From NCBI RefSeq assembly GCF_002192535.1, contig NZ_NAIA01000002.1:219328-283327 (forward strand): DNA of 64,000 bases. Reading direction: 5' to 3'. Source of the stretch: Polynucleobacter hirudinilacicola. Its GTDB lineage: Bacteria; Pseudomonadota; Gammaproteobacteria; Burkholderiales; Burkholderiaceae. Positions 20,318 to 28,810 of this stretch are shown here, one piece after another; position 1 is the stretch's first letter; each line of letters begins with the position of its first letter. Below the pieces are notes generated by a model that saw nothing but the letters and a program-made list of their open reading frames with translations, was not told where the DNA came from and did not search any database. Position numbers and translations under genes: made by a program.

Positions 20318-22183
20318 ATGGCTTTATTACAAATCTCCGAACCTGGTAAATCGCTAGCGCCCCATCAGCGCCGGATTGCCGTCGGTATTGATTTAGGCAC
20401 TACAAATTCACTCGTGGCGATCGTACGTGATGCCTTGCCTAAAGTATTGCCTGATGCCCAAGGCAGAGAGTTACTCCCTTCAGTTGTGCGATACCTGCCA
20501 AATGGTAGAACGCAAGCTGGCTTTGAGGCGCTTGAGAGTATTGTGCTTGATCCAAAGAACACCATTGTTTCTGTAAAGCGTTTTATGGGCCGTGGTTTAT
20601 TAGATATAGAGCATATTGAAAGTGCTCCGTATGACTTTGTCGACCAGCCCGGCATGCTCAAACTGAGAACAGTTGCTGGAGATAAAAGTCCTATTGAAGT
20701 CTCAGCCGAAATTCTGGCGCGTTTGCGTCAGTTAGCCGAAGACTCTGTCTCTGATGACATTGTTGGTGCGGTAATTACGGTGCCTGCTTATTTTGATGAC
20801 GCTCAACGACAAGCTACTAAGGATGCGGCTAAGTTGGCGGGCATTGAAGTACTGAGATTGCTCAACGAGCCTACTGCTGCTGCCATTGCATATGGCTTGG
20901 ATAATGCCTCTGAAGGTGTCTACGCTGTTTATGACTTGGGCGGCGGTACCTTTGATATCTCTATTCTGCGAATGAGTAGAGGGGTCTTTGAAGTTCTTTC
21001 GACTGGTGGTGATTCAGCTTTGGGTGGTGATGACTTTGATCACCGCTTATATTGCTGGGTCATCGAGCAGGCAAAACTACCTCCGCTCTCTATTCATGAT
21101 CATCGCACTCTTTTACAGGCGTGTAAGCATGCAAAAGAATTGTTGAGTCATAACCCTTTAGCTCGCGTTCATGAGACTTTGGCAGATGGTACGGTAGTCA
21201 ATGTTGGCGTGAGTCAGGCGCAGTACTTTGAAATTACCCAGAACCTCGTTGTGAAGACTTTAACGGCCTGTAAAAAAGCTTTACGTGATGCAGGCTTGAA
21301 AGCTGAGGATGTAAAAGGCGTAGTGATGGTGGGAGGCTCCACTCGTATGCCGAATGTGCAACGTGCCGTCGGCGAGTTATTTGGAACGCAACCACTCAAC
21401 AATCTCAATCCTGATCAAGTAGTTGCGCTTGGTGCCGCCATGCAAGCTGACTTGCTAGCGGGCAATCAAAGCAAAGACGATGAATGGCTCTTATTAGATG
21501 TCATTCCACTTTCCCTTGGTGTTGAAACTATGGGTGGTCTGGTAGAAAAAATTATTCCACGTAATACACCAATTCCAGTAGCTAGAGCCCAAGATTTCAC
21601 TACCTTTAAAGATGGTCAAACTGCATTAGCAATTCAAGTTGTACAGGGTGAGCGCGAGCTTGCCCAAGACTGTCGCTCATTAGGTAAGTTTGAATTGCGT
21701 AGTATCCCGGCAATGGCTGCGGGTGCAGCACGTATACGGGTGACTTTCCAGGTGGATGCGGATGGCCTATTGTCTGTCAGCGCAATGGAGCAAGGCTCTG
21801 GCGTCCAAGCTTCAATCGATATCAAGCCTTCTTATGGCCTAACGGATTCTGAAATTACGCGTATGTTGCAAGATGGCTTTGCCTCTGCAAAAGAGGATCT
21901 CTTAGCAAGGTCATTACGTGAAGAACAAGTGAATGCACAGCGTTTATTAGATGCAGTGCAAACAGCGCTTGATGCCGACCGTGCATTACTGAACAAAGAA
22001 GAGCAGATTGTGATTGACCAAGAGATGGCAACTCTGCAAAAGATTTTGAACGAAGAAAATGAAAGTGCGATTTTACGTAAGGCAGTTGATCATGCTGCTA
22101 AGGCTACCGATGAGTTTGCACAAATGCGTATGAATGCCAGTATTCAGAAAGCATTGTCTGGTAAGAATGTTGCTGAGATCTGA
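20318..22183 (+). CDS. hscA: Fe-S cluster chaperone HscA
   Basis: Specialised Hsp70 that drives cluster transfer from IscU. The 621-residue protein has the ATPase signatures [12 protein letters not shown] near residue 24, [11 protein letters not shown] near residue 206 and [11 protein letters not shown] near residue 338, then the substrate-binding domain. It lies between hscB and fdx in the canonical order. Confidence 0.97.
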   Translation: MALLQISEPGKSLAPHQRRIAVGIDLGTTNSLVAIVRDALPKVLPDAQGRELLPSVVRYLPNGRTQAGFEALESIVLDPKNTIVSVKRFMGRGLLDIEHIESAPYDFVDQPGMLKLRTVAGDKSPIEVSAEILARLRQLAEDSVSDDIVGAVITVPAYFDDAQRQATKDAAKLAGIEVLRLLNEPTAAAIAYGLDNASEGVYAVYDLGGGTFDISILRMSRGVFEVLSTGGDSALGGDDFDHRLYCWVIEQAKLPPLSIHDHRTLLQACKHAKELLSHNPLARVHETLADGTVVNVGVSQAQYFEITQNLVVKTLTACKKALRDAGLKAEDVKGVVMVGGSTRMPNVQRAVGELFGTQPLNNLNPDQVVALGAAMQADLLAGNQSKDDEWLLLDVIPLSLGVETMGGLVEKIIPRNTPIPVARAQDFTTFKDGQTALAIQVVQGERELAQDCRSLGKFELRSIPAMAAGAARIRVTFQVDADGLLSVSAMEQGSGVQASIDIKPSYGLTDSEITRMLQDGFASAKEDLLARSLREEQVNAQRLLDAVQTALDADRALLNKEEQIVIDQEMATLQKILNEENESAILRKAVDHAAKATDEFAQMRMNASIQKALSGKNVAEI

Positions 22184-22226
22184 AATAATAAATACATAAT
22201 CAATATCCTATAAATAGAAAAGAATC

Positions 22227-22565
22227 ATGACTCAAATCGTTGTTTTACCTCATAGTGAGTATTGTCCAGAAGGTGCCGTTGTTGAAGTAGCGCCAGGCAC
22301 ATCGATTTGTGAAGCGCTATTAGAGAATGACATTCCAATTGAGCATGCTTGTGATATGGTCTGTGCTTGCACAACTTGCCATGTCATCGTTAAAGAGGGC
22401 TTTCAGAGTCTGAACTCACCAGATGAGAACGAAGAAGATATGCTCGATCGTGCTTGGGGGCTCAATCCCCAGTCGCGTTTATCTTGTCAGGCCATTGTTG
22501 CAAAACAGGATCTCGTGATTGAGATACCAAAGTACTCAATTAACCATGCTAAAGAAAATCACTAA
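22227..22565 (+). CDS. fdx: Isc-type [2Fe-2S] ferredoxin
   Basis: A 112-residue adrenodoxin-like ferredoxin that provides electrons for cluster assembly. Cluster cysteines are in HACDMVCACTTCHV (C-x5-C-x2-C) and LSCQA. It is the last core gene of the isc operon. Confidence 0.96.
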   Translation: MTQIVVLPHSEYCPEGAVVEVAPGTSICEALLENDIPIEHACDMVCACTTCHVIVKEGFQSLNSPDENEEDMLDRAWGLNPQSRLSCQAIVAKQDLVIEIPKYSINHAKENH

Positions 22566-22574
22566 GATTTCATC

Positions 22575-23012
22575 ATGAGATTAGTCGGGTGCTCACTCAT
22601 CTTCTTTGGATTAGTGATGGCATCGCTAGTTCCAGCTCACGCAGATGATAATCACTCTGGGGTCGTGACTAACTTGGTGATTCGTAGTGGGAATGATTGG
22701 ACCGGTAGCCCTTTACCAAACTACTTATCAAGCACCCCTGAAGTTGCTGTGTTGAGATTTACTATTCCGCCACAAACTGCATTGCCTATTCATCAGCATC
22801 CCGCTATTAACGTTGCTTATGTCATGGATGGTGAGCTTACCGTTTTTCAAGAGGGCGGCATCCAGCGCACCTTTAAAAAAGGCGAGGTTGTTATCGAGAT
22901 GGTTGAAAAGTGGCATCACGGCATGAATCAAGGCTCTGTACCTGTGGAATTAGTGGTTTTCTATGCAACCACTAAGGACTTGCCATTGGCAATTAGGAAG
23001 CCCCAGCCCTAA
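22575..23012 (+). CDS. Exported cupin-domain protein
   Basis: A 145-residue protein with a signal peptide (hydrophobic segment ending near PAHADD, residue 24) and one cupin barrel. The metal-ligand region is PIHQHPAINVAYVMDGELTV near residue 75; EKWHHGMNQG supplies a further His. Its periplasmic role is unknown. It starts 9 bases after fdx and is probably a tail gene of the isc transcript. Confidence 0.75.
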   Translation: MRLVGCSLIFFGLVMASLVPAHADDNHSGVVTNLVIRSGNDWTGSPLPNYLSSTPEVAVLRFTIPPQTALPIHQHPAINVAYVMDGELTVFQEGGIQRTFKKGEVVIEMVEKWHHGMNQGSVPVELVVFYATTKDLPLAIRKPQP

Positions 23013-23144
23013 ATATGAGGGATATATGCACCAACTTAATGCATTTACGCCTGCAAACATGCAAAAGCTGCAAACCCAGCGTTTCTAGAGGACTAATATG
23101 AATTTGTATTTTGTTCTTTAAGTAGTACCTCCAAAATCTCTTTC

Positions 23145-23171
23145 AAGCCATCCTTCGGGGTGGCTTTTTCT
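23145..23171 (+). terminator. Rho-independent terminator after the isc-cupin transcript
   Basis: AAGCCATCC-TTCG-GGGTGGCTT forms a 9-bp stem (one G-T pair) with a TTCG tetraloop, then TTTCTTT. It lies between the cupin gene and the convergent LysR gene. Confidence 0.85.
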
Positions 23172-24065
23172 TTAGGGCTTCAGTTTTTTTGATGTGCCTA
23201 ATAAAAAGTGTTGTTTGATAACTTGGGTGACGTTTTGACGTGTGTGTTTTTTGCGCTCAAGAAGACCAACTTTCCTATAGATAGTTTTTCCTGGAAGTTG
23301 CTGAATTGTGAGCTGTCGATCGTTAGACCATGAAATATTAGCCAATTGCGGAACGATAGAATAGCCAAGCCCTTGTCTCACGAGTTCAATGATGGCTTCT
23401 ACGGAATTTAATTCCATGCCATCTTGAATGGATAGCTTGTTGGACTTAATTGTTTGGTCAACAAGATGACCTGTCCAGGTATTTCTCTCAAAGCGAATAA
23501 ATGGCAGATTAGGGGCGATATTTTTAAGATCTTTTTTTCTGCTAGATATTGTATTTGGATAAATCAAAATCATGGGCTCCTTGTAGAGCTCGGTCCATTG
23601 CAGGCTTTGAGGCAGGGTATAAGGTGACTCAGTAACAATTGCTGCATCAAGAGTGCCTTCAAGAAGCTGATCCAAGAAGTTACTGGATAAGCCTGCTATT
23701 AATTTGATTTCTAACTCTGGATAGTTATGTTTGATCTCATTTAGAGTTTTTCCAAATGCGCCCATTAATGAAGAAACCAAAGCACCCAAGACAATGGTTC
23801 CGCTGAGATTAGATTGCATGTTTGAGCGAAGAGCCTCATAACGAGCCACAATTTCTTGGATAGGCTCAATCAAAGATCTGCCGTGAGTATTTAAGGTAAG
23901 AGAGCGTTTGGTTCGATCAAATAGCTCTAGCCCTATTTCTTTTTCTAGTTGTTGTATTTGCTGGCCTGCTGCAGCCGCGGTAAGTCCAATTTCTCGAGCA
24001 GCAGCTGCAACACTTTTATGACGGGTTATCGCCAAGAAGTTTTTGAGAGTTTTGATACTAGACAT
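23172..24065 (-). CDS. LysR-family transcriptional regulator
   Basis: A 297-residue LysR-type regulator. The N-terminal winged helix (SIKTLKNFLAITRHKSVAAAAREIGLTAAAAGQQIQQLE region, residues 1-60) precedes an effector-binding domain. It diverges from the frd-like/fumarase-like operon with 82 bases between starts, so it most likely controls that operon. The effector is probably a substrate of the operon; its identity is unknown. Confidence 0.9.
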   Translation of the reverse strand: MSSIKTLKNFLAITRHKSVAAAAREIGLTAAAAGQQIQQLEKEIGLELFDRTKRSLTLNTHGRSLIEPIQEIVARYEALRSNMQSNLSGTIVLGALVSSLMGAFGKTLNEIKHNYPELEIKLIAGLSSNFLDQLLEGTLDAAIVTESPYTLPQSLQWTELYKEPMILIYPNTISSRKKDLKNIAPNLPFIRFERNTWTGHLVDQTIKSNKLSIQDGMELNSVEAIIELVRQGLGYSIVPQLANISWSNDRQLTIQQLPGKTIYRKVGLLERKKHTRQNVTQVIKQHFLLGTSKKLKP

Positions 24066-24083
24066 GAGTTTTATTATAAATAA

Positions 24084-24102
24084 TTTCTTTATCTCAAAGA
24101 AA
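24084..24102. promoter_or_regulatory. Candidate LysR operator
   Basis: TTTCTTT and AAAGAAA form a perfect 7-bp inverted repeat around ATCTC, which includes the T-N11-A geometry of LysR sites. It lies 19 bases from the lysR start and about 35 bases before the -10 box of the divergent operon, the usual position of an activator site. Confidence 0.5.
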
Positions 24103-24135
24103 AATTAATTCGATTTATTTTTTACTATCTATCAA

Positions 24136-24141
24136 TATAAT
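24136..24141 (+). promoter_or_regulatory. Consensus -10 box abutting the frdB-like start
   Basis: A perfect TATAAT occupies 24136-24141. Transcription would begin about 7 bases on, at the ATG at 24148, giving a leaderless mRNA. No convincing -35 box lies 17 bases upstream, which fits activator dependence on the LysR protein. Confidence 0.5.
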
Positions 24142-24147
24142 GTGGAA

Positions 24148-24879
24148 ATGTCTAATGTTGATCTAAAAGTAAGGGTATGGCGCGGCTCCCAAGAGGGGGA
24201 GTTTGTTGAGTACTTGGTGCCACGCAACCCCAATCAAACAGTTTTGGATGTGGTTACTTATATCCAAAGAAAGCTGGACCCCACCTTGAGCTATCGCTTT
24301 GCTTGTAGGGTTGGCATGTGTGGCTCATGCGCGATGACTGTCAATGGTGTGGCTCGTTGGACTTGCCGAACTCACGTCTCAAAAATTCTTGAGGGAGATT
24401 CATTAGAAATTGCCCCTCTAAATAACTTACCTGTCATTAAAGATCTCGCAACGGATATGCGAGAGTTTTTTAATAAGTGGAAAGGGGCGGTTGGATTCTT
24501 TAAAGGAGACAAAACACGTCTTGACGATTTTGCAAAGGTAGAGCCAAGTTCTAAAGAGCGCCAATTAGCCAATGCTGGAATTGAGTGCATCGGTTGCGGT
24601 GTTTGTTATGCCTCTTGTGAGGTAGTTGAATCTAGGCCAAATTATCTTGGACCTGCAGCACTAAACCGTGCATGGACCTTAACGAATGATGTGAGGGATG
24701 TTCAGCAGTTAGAGCGCATGAGTGCAGTGGCTGGTGATGCCGGTTGCCACGCATGCCATACACAAGGATCTTGTACTGAGCATTGCCCCAAGGCTATCGA
24801 GCCAACTGCAAGTATTGCTGGACTGAAGAAGCTGGTGGCAAGAGCTGCAGTGCGTGGCGGTAAGTGGGGCAAGTTATGA
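24148..24879 (+). CDS. Succinate dehydrogenase/fumarate reductase-like iron-sulfur subunit
   Basis: A 243-residue electron-transfer subunit. The [2Fe-2S] ligands are in FACRVGMCGSC with a further Cys in WTCRTH (residues 50-75). The [4Fe-4S] ligands are in CIGCGVCYASC (near 149), and the [3Fe-4S] ligands in CHTQGSCTEHCPK (near 207), preceded by one extra Cys. It passes electrons from the flavoprotein encoded six genes on to the membrane anchors. I prefer ATG 24148 to GTG 24142, because the -10 box would put the RNA start at 24148. The neighbouring fumarase genes and non-standard flavoprotein argue against an ordinary TCA-cycle Sdh. Confidence 0.85.
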   Translation: MSNVDLKVRVWRGSQEGEFVEYLVPRNPNQTVLDVVTYIQRKLDPTLSYRFACRVGMCGSCAMTVNGVARWTCRTHVSKILEGDSLEIAPLNNLPVIKDLATDMREFFNKWKGAVGFFKGDKTRLDDFAKVEPSSKERQLANAGIECIGCGVCYASCEVVESRPNYLGPAALNRAWTLTNDVRDVQQLERMSAVAGDAGCHACHTQGSCTEHCPKAIEPTASIAGLKKLVARAAVRGGKWGKL

Positions 24880-25223
24880 GCCAGGGCGTTTTACAGGCAA
24901 AACTTTGGTATGCCCAAAGAATTAGCGCAATGATTCTGGGTATCTGCGTAGCGATACACCTCCTAATTATTTTTTATGCCATTAGAGGTGGCTTAAGCGC
25001 TCAGGAGATACTAGGTCGTACTCAAGGCAATGTTCTATTTGCCATTTTTTATGAAGTGTTTGTCCTTGCATGTTTTGTCCATGCGCCAATTGGTCTTGCC
25101 AATATATTGCAGGAGACCTTTCCTAATAGCGGGTTAGCAAAACCTGTTTCTTGGGCTCTTGCGATTTGCATTCTTACCCTAGGAACAACGGCTGTCATTG
25201 GTATTTATACGGGGGGTGCATGA
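24876..25223 (+). CDS. Sdh/Frd-like membrane anchor subunit 1
   Basis: A 115-residue integral membrane protein with three hydrophobic helices. The first contains QRISAMILGICVAIHL, resembling the quinone/haem-binding HRxSG helix of SdhC/FrdC proteins, and a second His lies in CFVHAPIGLANI. ATG 24876 overlaps the previous stop as ATGA; a more upstream ATG at 24864 is less likely. It is one of two anchors for the Frd-like complex. Confidence 0.75.
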   Translation: MSQGVLQAKLWYAQRISAMILGICVAIHLLIIFYAIRGGLSAQEILGRTQGNVLFAIFYEVFVLACFVHAPIGLANILQETFPNSGLAKPVSWALAICILTLGTTAVIGIYTGGA

Positions 25224-25582
25224 TGAGTTCAAGACCTCACTTAGATTACCGGGCCAAGAGTCACTTATCTTATTTTGCGTATGTATGCCATCGTATCTCT
25301 GGTTTGCTGCTGGCTTGTTTTATTCCCTTGCATTTTTTAATGCTTTCTCAATCCTTGCGGGGTGTTCAAGGGTTTGACGCTTCTTTGAAGCTAACGGATT
25401 TTTGGGTATTTAAGTTTGGTGAATGGGTATTGGTCATCTTGCTAGCCATTCATCTGGCTGGAGGAGTACGTTTACTCATGATTGAGTTTGGGCCATGGAA
25501 GGGTTTGCGTAAGGGCTGGATTCAGTTCTCTATTTTGTTCGCGATCGCTTGCGGACTCCTATTTTTATATTTTGCTAATTGA
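25220..25582 (+). CDS. Sdh/Frd-like membrane anchor subunit 2
   Basis: A 120-residue, three-helix anchor closely resembling SdhC. CHRISGLLLACFIPLHFL gives the quinone-site helix and LLAIHLAGGVRLLMIEFG the third helix with a candidate haem His. Start choice is ATG 25220 or 25223, with an ATGA-type overlap with anchor 1. The open frame extends further upstream, but that part lies within the preceding gene. Confidence 0.75.
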   Translation: MMSSRPHLDYRAKSHLSYFAYVCHRISGLLLACFIPLHFLMLSQSLRGVQGFDASLKLTDFWVFKFGEWVLVILLAIHLAGGVRLLMIEFGPWKGLRKGWIQFSILFAIACGLLFLYFAN

Positions 25583-25592
25583 TGAGGCTGAT

Positions 25593-26468
25593 ATGCAATT
25601 ACAAATAGATTTAGTCGAAGAAGCCTGTAAAGAGCTCTACATTCGAGCCTTGAAGGTTTTACCTGATGACATTAAGGCTGGCATTGATAGATTGGACAAA
25701 GCTGAGACAGATGCACGTGCCCAGGTGGTTCTAAAGACAATGATCACTAATATCTCAGTAGCAGAGCGTGAAGATAATCTCCTCTGCCAAGATACAGGCC
25801 TACCGATCTATAACGTGAAGATTGGTAGTAATGTGCAATTTGATGGCATGGCATTAAAGGCGGCTATTCGTAAAGGCTGTGAGCGTGCCACTAAAGAATA
25901 TCCGCTCAGATCCTCGGTAGTGCATCCCATTACTCGCAAAAATAATCATACCTCTTGCGGTATTGATATGCCAGCAATTCACATTGATTTTTTTGATAAA
26001 GCAGAATCAGTTGAAATTGAAATGGTGCCAAAGGGAAGTGGTTCGGAAAATAATTCCTTTTTAAAAATGGCAATACCTGCAGATGGCATTAATGGTGTCA
26101 AGGCATTTGTGATTGAGAGTGTTGTCTCTGCTGGAGGTAAGACATGCCCACCAACCATTGTCGGTGTTGGGATCGGGGGCACCTCTGATCAATGTGTGGC
26201 CATGGCAAAGCGCGCGGCAACTCGTGAGTTAGGTAGGGTGTGTAGCGATGAAGAAGGGGCTAAGCTGGAGAAGGAGCTCAGCACTGCTGTAAATCAACTC
26301 GGAATTGGTCCACAAGGTCTAGGTGGTGATGGAACTGCATTTGCAGTGCAGGTTGAACTGGCTCATACGCACATTACATTGAATCCCGTGGCTGTTAATA
26401 TGCAGTGCCATTCAGCACGCAGAGCACGTGCAACTTTTACGCCTGCTGGCGTTACCTACGGATTTTAG
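25593..26468 (+). CDS. Class I fumarase/tartrate dehydratase-type hydro-lyase, alpha subunit
   Basis: A 291-residue catalytic subunit of a two-subunit [4Fe-4S] hydro-lyase. Cluster cysteines are candidates in LLCQDTGLP (near 65) and GGKTCPPTIVGVGIGG (near 185); the family motif HTSCGIDMP and NMQCHSARR are also present. Such enzymes interconvert fumarate/malate, mesaconate/citramalate or dehydrate tartrate. Here it is embedded between the anchor and flavoprotein genes of an Frd-like complex, so its substrate should be the product of that complex. ATG 25593 has a GAGGCTG ribosome binding site; a longer frame begins at 25482 within the anchor gene. Confidence 0.88.
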   Translation: MQLQIDLVEEACKELYIRALKVLPDDIKAGIDRLDKAETDARAQVVLKTMITNISVAEREDNLLCQDTGLPIYNVKIGSNVQFDGMALKAAIRKGCERATKEYPLRSSVVHPITRKNNHTSCGIDMPAIHIDFFDKAESVEIEMVPKGSGSENNSFLKMAIPADGINGVKAFVIESVVSAGGKTCPPTIVGVGIGGTSDQCVAMAKRAATRELGRVCSDEEGAKLEKELSTAVNQLGIGPQGLGGDGTAFAVQVELAHTHITLNPVAVNMQCHSARRARATFTPAGVTYGF

Positions 26469-26478
26469 GAAAACGACG

Positions 26479-27090
26479 ATGGCACACTACAACCTTGCAA
26501 CACCAGTGAGCGAAGCGGATATTCGCAAGCTTCGTATCAACGATACCGTGACTTTGCAAAACACATTATTTGGTATTCGCGATGCTACTCAAATTCATAT
26601 GTTTGATCATGGACGTAAAACGCGTTTCGATTTGAGCGGTCATGCAGTCATCCATACCGCTCCGAACGTTCGTAGAGTGCCGGTGAGTTCGGAGTTTCCT
26701 GCAGGATATGAGCCTATTTGCATTGGTACAACCACTTCAGATCGTATGGAGCGTTTTACGCGCCCTTTGATGGCTGAGAATGGTGTTCGCATGATTGTGG
26801 GTAAAGGGGGTATGCGTGAGGGTTCAGCAGAGGCCTTCACAGATTTGGGGGGTGTTTATTTGGCCATCATTGGCGGCACTGCTGCCCTAGAAACAACTTG
26901 GATCGAGCAGATTGAAGATGTTGATATGGATGATCTCAATCCAGAGTCTTTATGGCGTTTCAAAATTAAAGACTTTGGCCCATTGCTGGTTGCAATGGAT
27001 AGTCATGGTGGCAGCATCTATCAGGAAGTAAAGAGTGATGTTGCTAGCAAAAAAGAAGCGGTACTTAAAAGCCTTGGAATTATTTCATGA
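26479..27090 (+). CDS. Class I fumarase/tartrate dehydratase-type hydro-lyase, beta subunit
   Basis: A 203-residue beta subunit pairing with the preceding alpha subunit. It carries GTTTSDRMERFT (substrate contact) and MIVGKGGMREG near residue 115. Normal class I beta subunits have TTSGRMD here, so the S-D-R variation may mark a different substrate. ATG 26479 follows an AGGAAAACGACG segment; the end overlaps the flavoprotein gene as ATGA. Confidence 0.86.
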   Translation: MAHYNLATPVSEADIRKLRINDTVTLQNTLFGIRDATQIHMFDHGRKTRFDLSGHAVIHTAPNVRRVPVSSEFPAGYEPICIGTTTSDRMERFTRPLMAENGVRMIVGKGGMREGSAEAFTDLGGVYLAIIGGTAALETTWIEQIEDVDMDDLNPESLWRFKIKDFGPLLVAMDSHGGSIYQEVKSDVASKKEAVLKSLGIIS

Positions 27091-28808
27091 GCACTATTCC
27101 AACAATCGATACGGATATTTTGATTCTGGGTTCAGGCGGTGCTGGTCTCTTTGCTGCCTTACATGCTCATCAAGCAAACCCTAACCTAAATATCACGATT
27201 GCTGTCAAAGGTTTATTAGGTAAATGTGGTTGTACGCGAATGGTGCAGGGTGGTTACAACGTCGCTTTGGCAGAAGGAGATTCCGTAGAGCGCCATTTTA
27301 TGGACACGATCGAGGGCGGTAAATGGCTCTCTGACCAAGAGCTTGCGTGGACACTAGTCAGTAAAGCAGTTGAGCGAATTCATGAGCTAGAAAATGAACT
27401 CGGTTGTTTTTTTGATCGCAATCCGGATGGCACGGTTCATCAAAAGGCATTTGCCGGTCAAACATTTGATCGTACTGTCCATAAGGGTGACTTAACCGGC
27501 ATTGAGATTATTAATCGCTTAGCAGAGCAAGTATGGGCCAGAGGCATCAATCGCCTTGAAGAGCATCGCGCAATTGAATTGATTCATAGTTCGGATGGTA
27601 AATCACTTGCAGGCGTCTTGATGCTTAATATGCAGACTGGCCAATTTGTGTTGGTGCGCGCCAAAGCTGTCTTATTAGCCACAGGCGGTGGACCAACAAT
27701 GTACAAATACCATACACCATCGGGCGATAAGAGTTGCGATGGTTTAGCAATGGCCTTGCGTGCTGGACTCATTTTGCGGGATATGGAGATGGTGCAATTT
27801 CATCCTACGGGCTTATTAGCTGGCCCAGGAACTCGCATGACGGGGACAGTCATAGAGGAAGGCTTGCGTGGAGCTGGTGGCTATTTACTGAATGGCAATC
27901 AAGATCGCTTTATGGGCAACTATGATCCACGCAACGAACGTGCTACTCGGGATATTGTTTCCAGATCGATCAACTCAGAAATCCGCGCTGGACGTGCAAC
28001 CCCCAATGGTGGTGTGTATATCCAAATGAGCCATTTAGGTCCAGAGAATGTACGAAAACTATTTAAGGGTATGGTTGAGCGTTGTGCCGATAGTGGTTTT
28101 GATCTGACCAAAGATTTGGTAGAGGTTGTACCAACAGCCCATTACATGATGGGTGGTCTAGTTTTTAAGAAAGATTGCAGCACTGATCTTCCTGGTCTAT
28201 TTGCAGCAGGCGAAGACACTGGTGGGGTGCATGGCGCCAATCGTTTGGGTGGTAATGGTGTTGCCAACTCAACAGTATTTGGTGGCATTGCGGGGGAGTC
28301 AATGGCCCATTGGGTTTCTGCACGGCAGCTGAGCGAATGTAATATGGATGAAGTAGTGGCAAGTATTCAAGAGCATGAAGCGCCATTGAAAAAGATGCCT
28401 GGTGATATTGAGGCAATCCGAGATGAGCTCGCGGAGTGTATGTGGGATGATGTCGGCATCTCTAGAAACCAGCAGGGCTTATTGCGGGCGCGCCAAACTC
28501 TCAAGCAATTGGCTGCCAAGTTAAACCAAATTGGAGTGGGCGATATTCAACGGGAATACAGCAATACTTGGCAAGATTGGATGAATTTACAAAATCTGAT
28601 TCTGGTGAGTCAGGCCGTCACTGAGGCGGCTATAGCTCGCGAGAATTCTAGGGGCGCTCACTATCGCGATGATTTCCCGGAGCCGGGATCTCTTGAAGAC
28701 TCTTATTACACAGCCGTTCATTTCAATCATCAAGACTTAAAAATTGAAAATCGTCCCGTGCAATTTACGATGATTAAGCCTGGCCAAACTATTCTTGTTG
28801 AGGCTTAG
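27087..28808 (+). CDS. Fumarate reductase/succinate dehydrogenase-like flavoprotein lacking the flavinylation His
   Basis: A 573-residue flavoprotein of the FrdA/SdhA family. The Rossmann fold starts at ILGSGGAGLFAAL (residue 13). Catalytic residues of fumarate reductases can be recognised: FHPTGLLAG, ERATRDIVSR, VPTAHYMMGG and GANRLGGNGVANS. The segment aligned with RSHTVAAEGG of E. coli FrdA reads GCTRMVQGG, so the His that binds FAD covalently is replaced by Cys49. Known E. coli His-to-Cys mutants keep fumarate reduction but lose succinate oxidation. The subunit may therefore act reductively, or on a substrate of higher redox potential than succinate. It shares an operon with its own Fe-S, anchor and hydratase subunits. 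Confidence 0.85.
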   Translation: MSTIPTIDTDILILGSGGAGLFAALHAHQANPNLNITIAVKGLLGKCGCTRMVQGGYNVALAEGDSVERHFMDTIEGGKWLSDQELAWTLVSKAVERIHELENELGCFFDRNPDGTVHQKAFAGQTFDRTVHKGDLTGIEIINRLAEQVWARGINRLEEHRAIELIHSSDGKSLAGVLMLNMQTGQFVLVRAKAVLLATGGGPTMYKYHTPSGDKSCDGLAMALRAGLILRDMEMVQFHPTGLLAGPGTRMTGTVIEEGLRGAGGYLLNGNQDRFMGNYDPRNERATRDIVSRSINSEIRAGRATPNGGVYIQMSHLGPENVRKLFKGMVERCADSGFDLTKDLVEVVPTAHYMMGGLVFKKDCSTDLPGLFAAGEDTGGVHGANRLGGNGVANSTVFGGIAGESMAHWVSARQLSECNMDEVVASIQEHEAPLKKMPGDIEAIRDELAECMWDDVGISRNQQGLLRARQTLKQLAAKLNQIGVGDIQREYSNTWQDWMNLQNLILVSQAVTEAAIARENSRGAHYRDDFPEPGSLEDSYYTAVHFNHQDLKIENRPVQFTMIKPGQTILVEA

Positions 28809-28810
28809 TT

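Noticed and set aside
23026..23088. 20-codon ORF MHQLNAFTPANMQ... after the cupin gene
   Set aside because: It has a GAGGG box but is very short, close to the terminator, and unlike known leader peptides; evidence is too thin.
24148..28808. Ordinary housekeeping succinate dehydrogenase operon
   Set aside because: The order is not sdhCDAB, hydratase genes are interleaved, the flavinylation His is missing and a LysR gene diverges from it.
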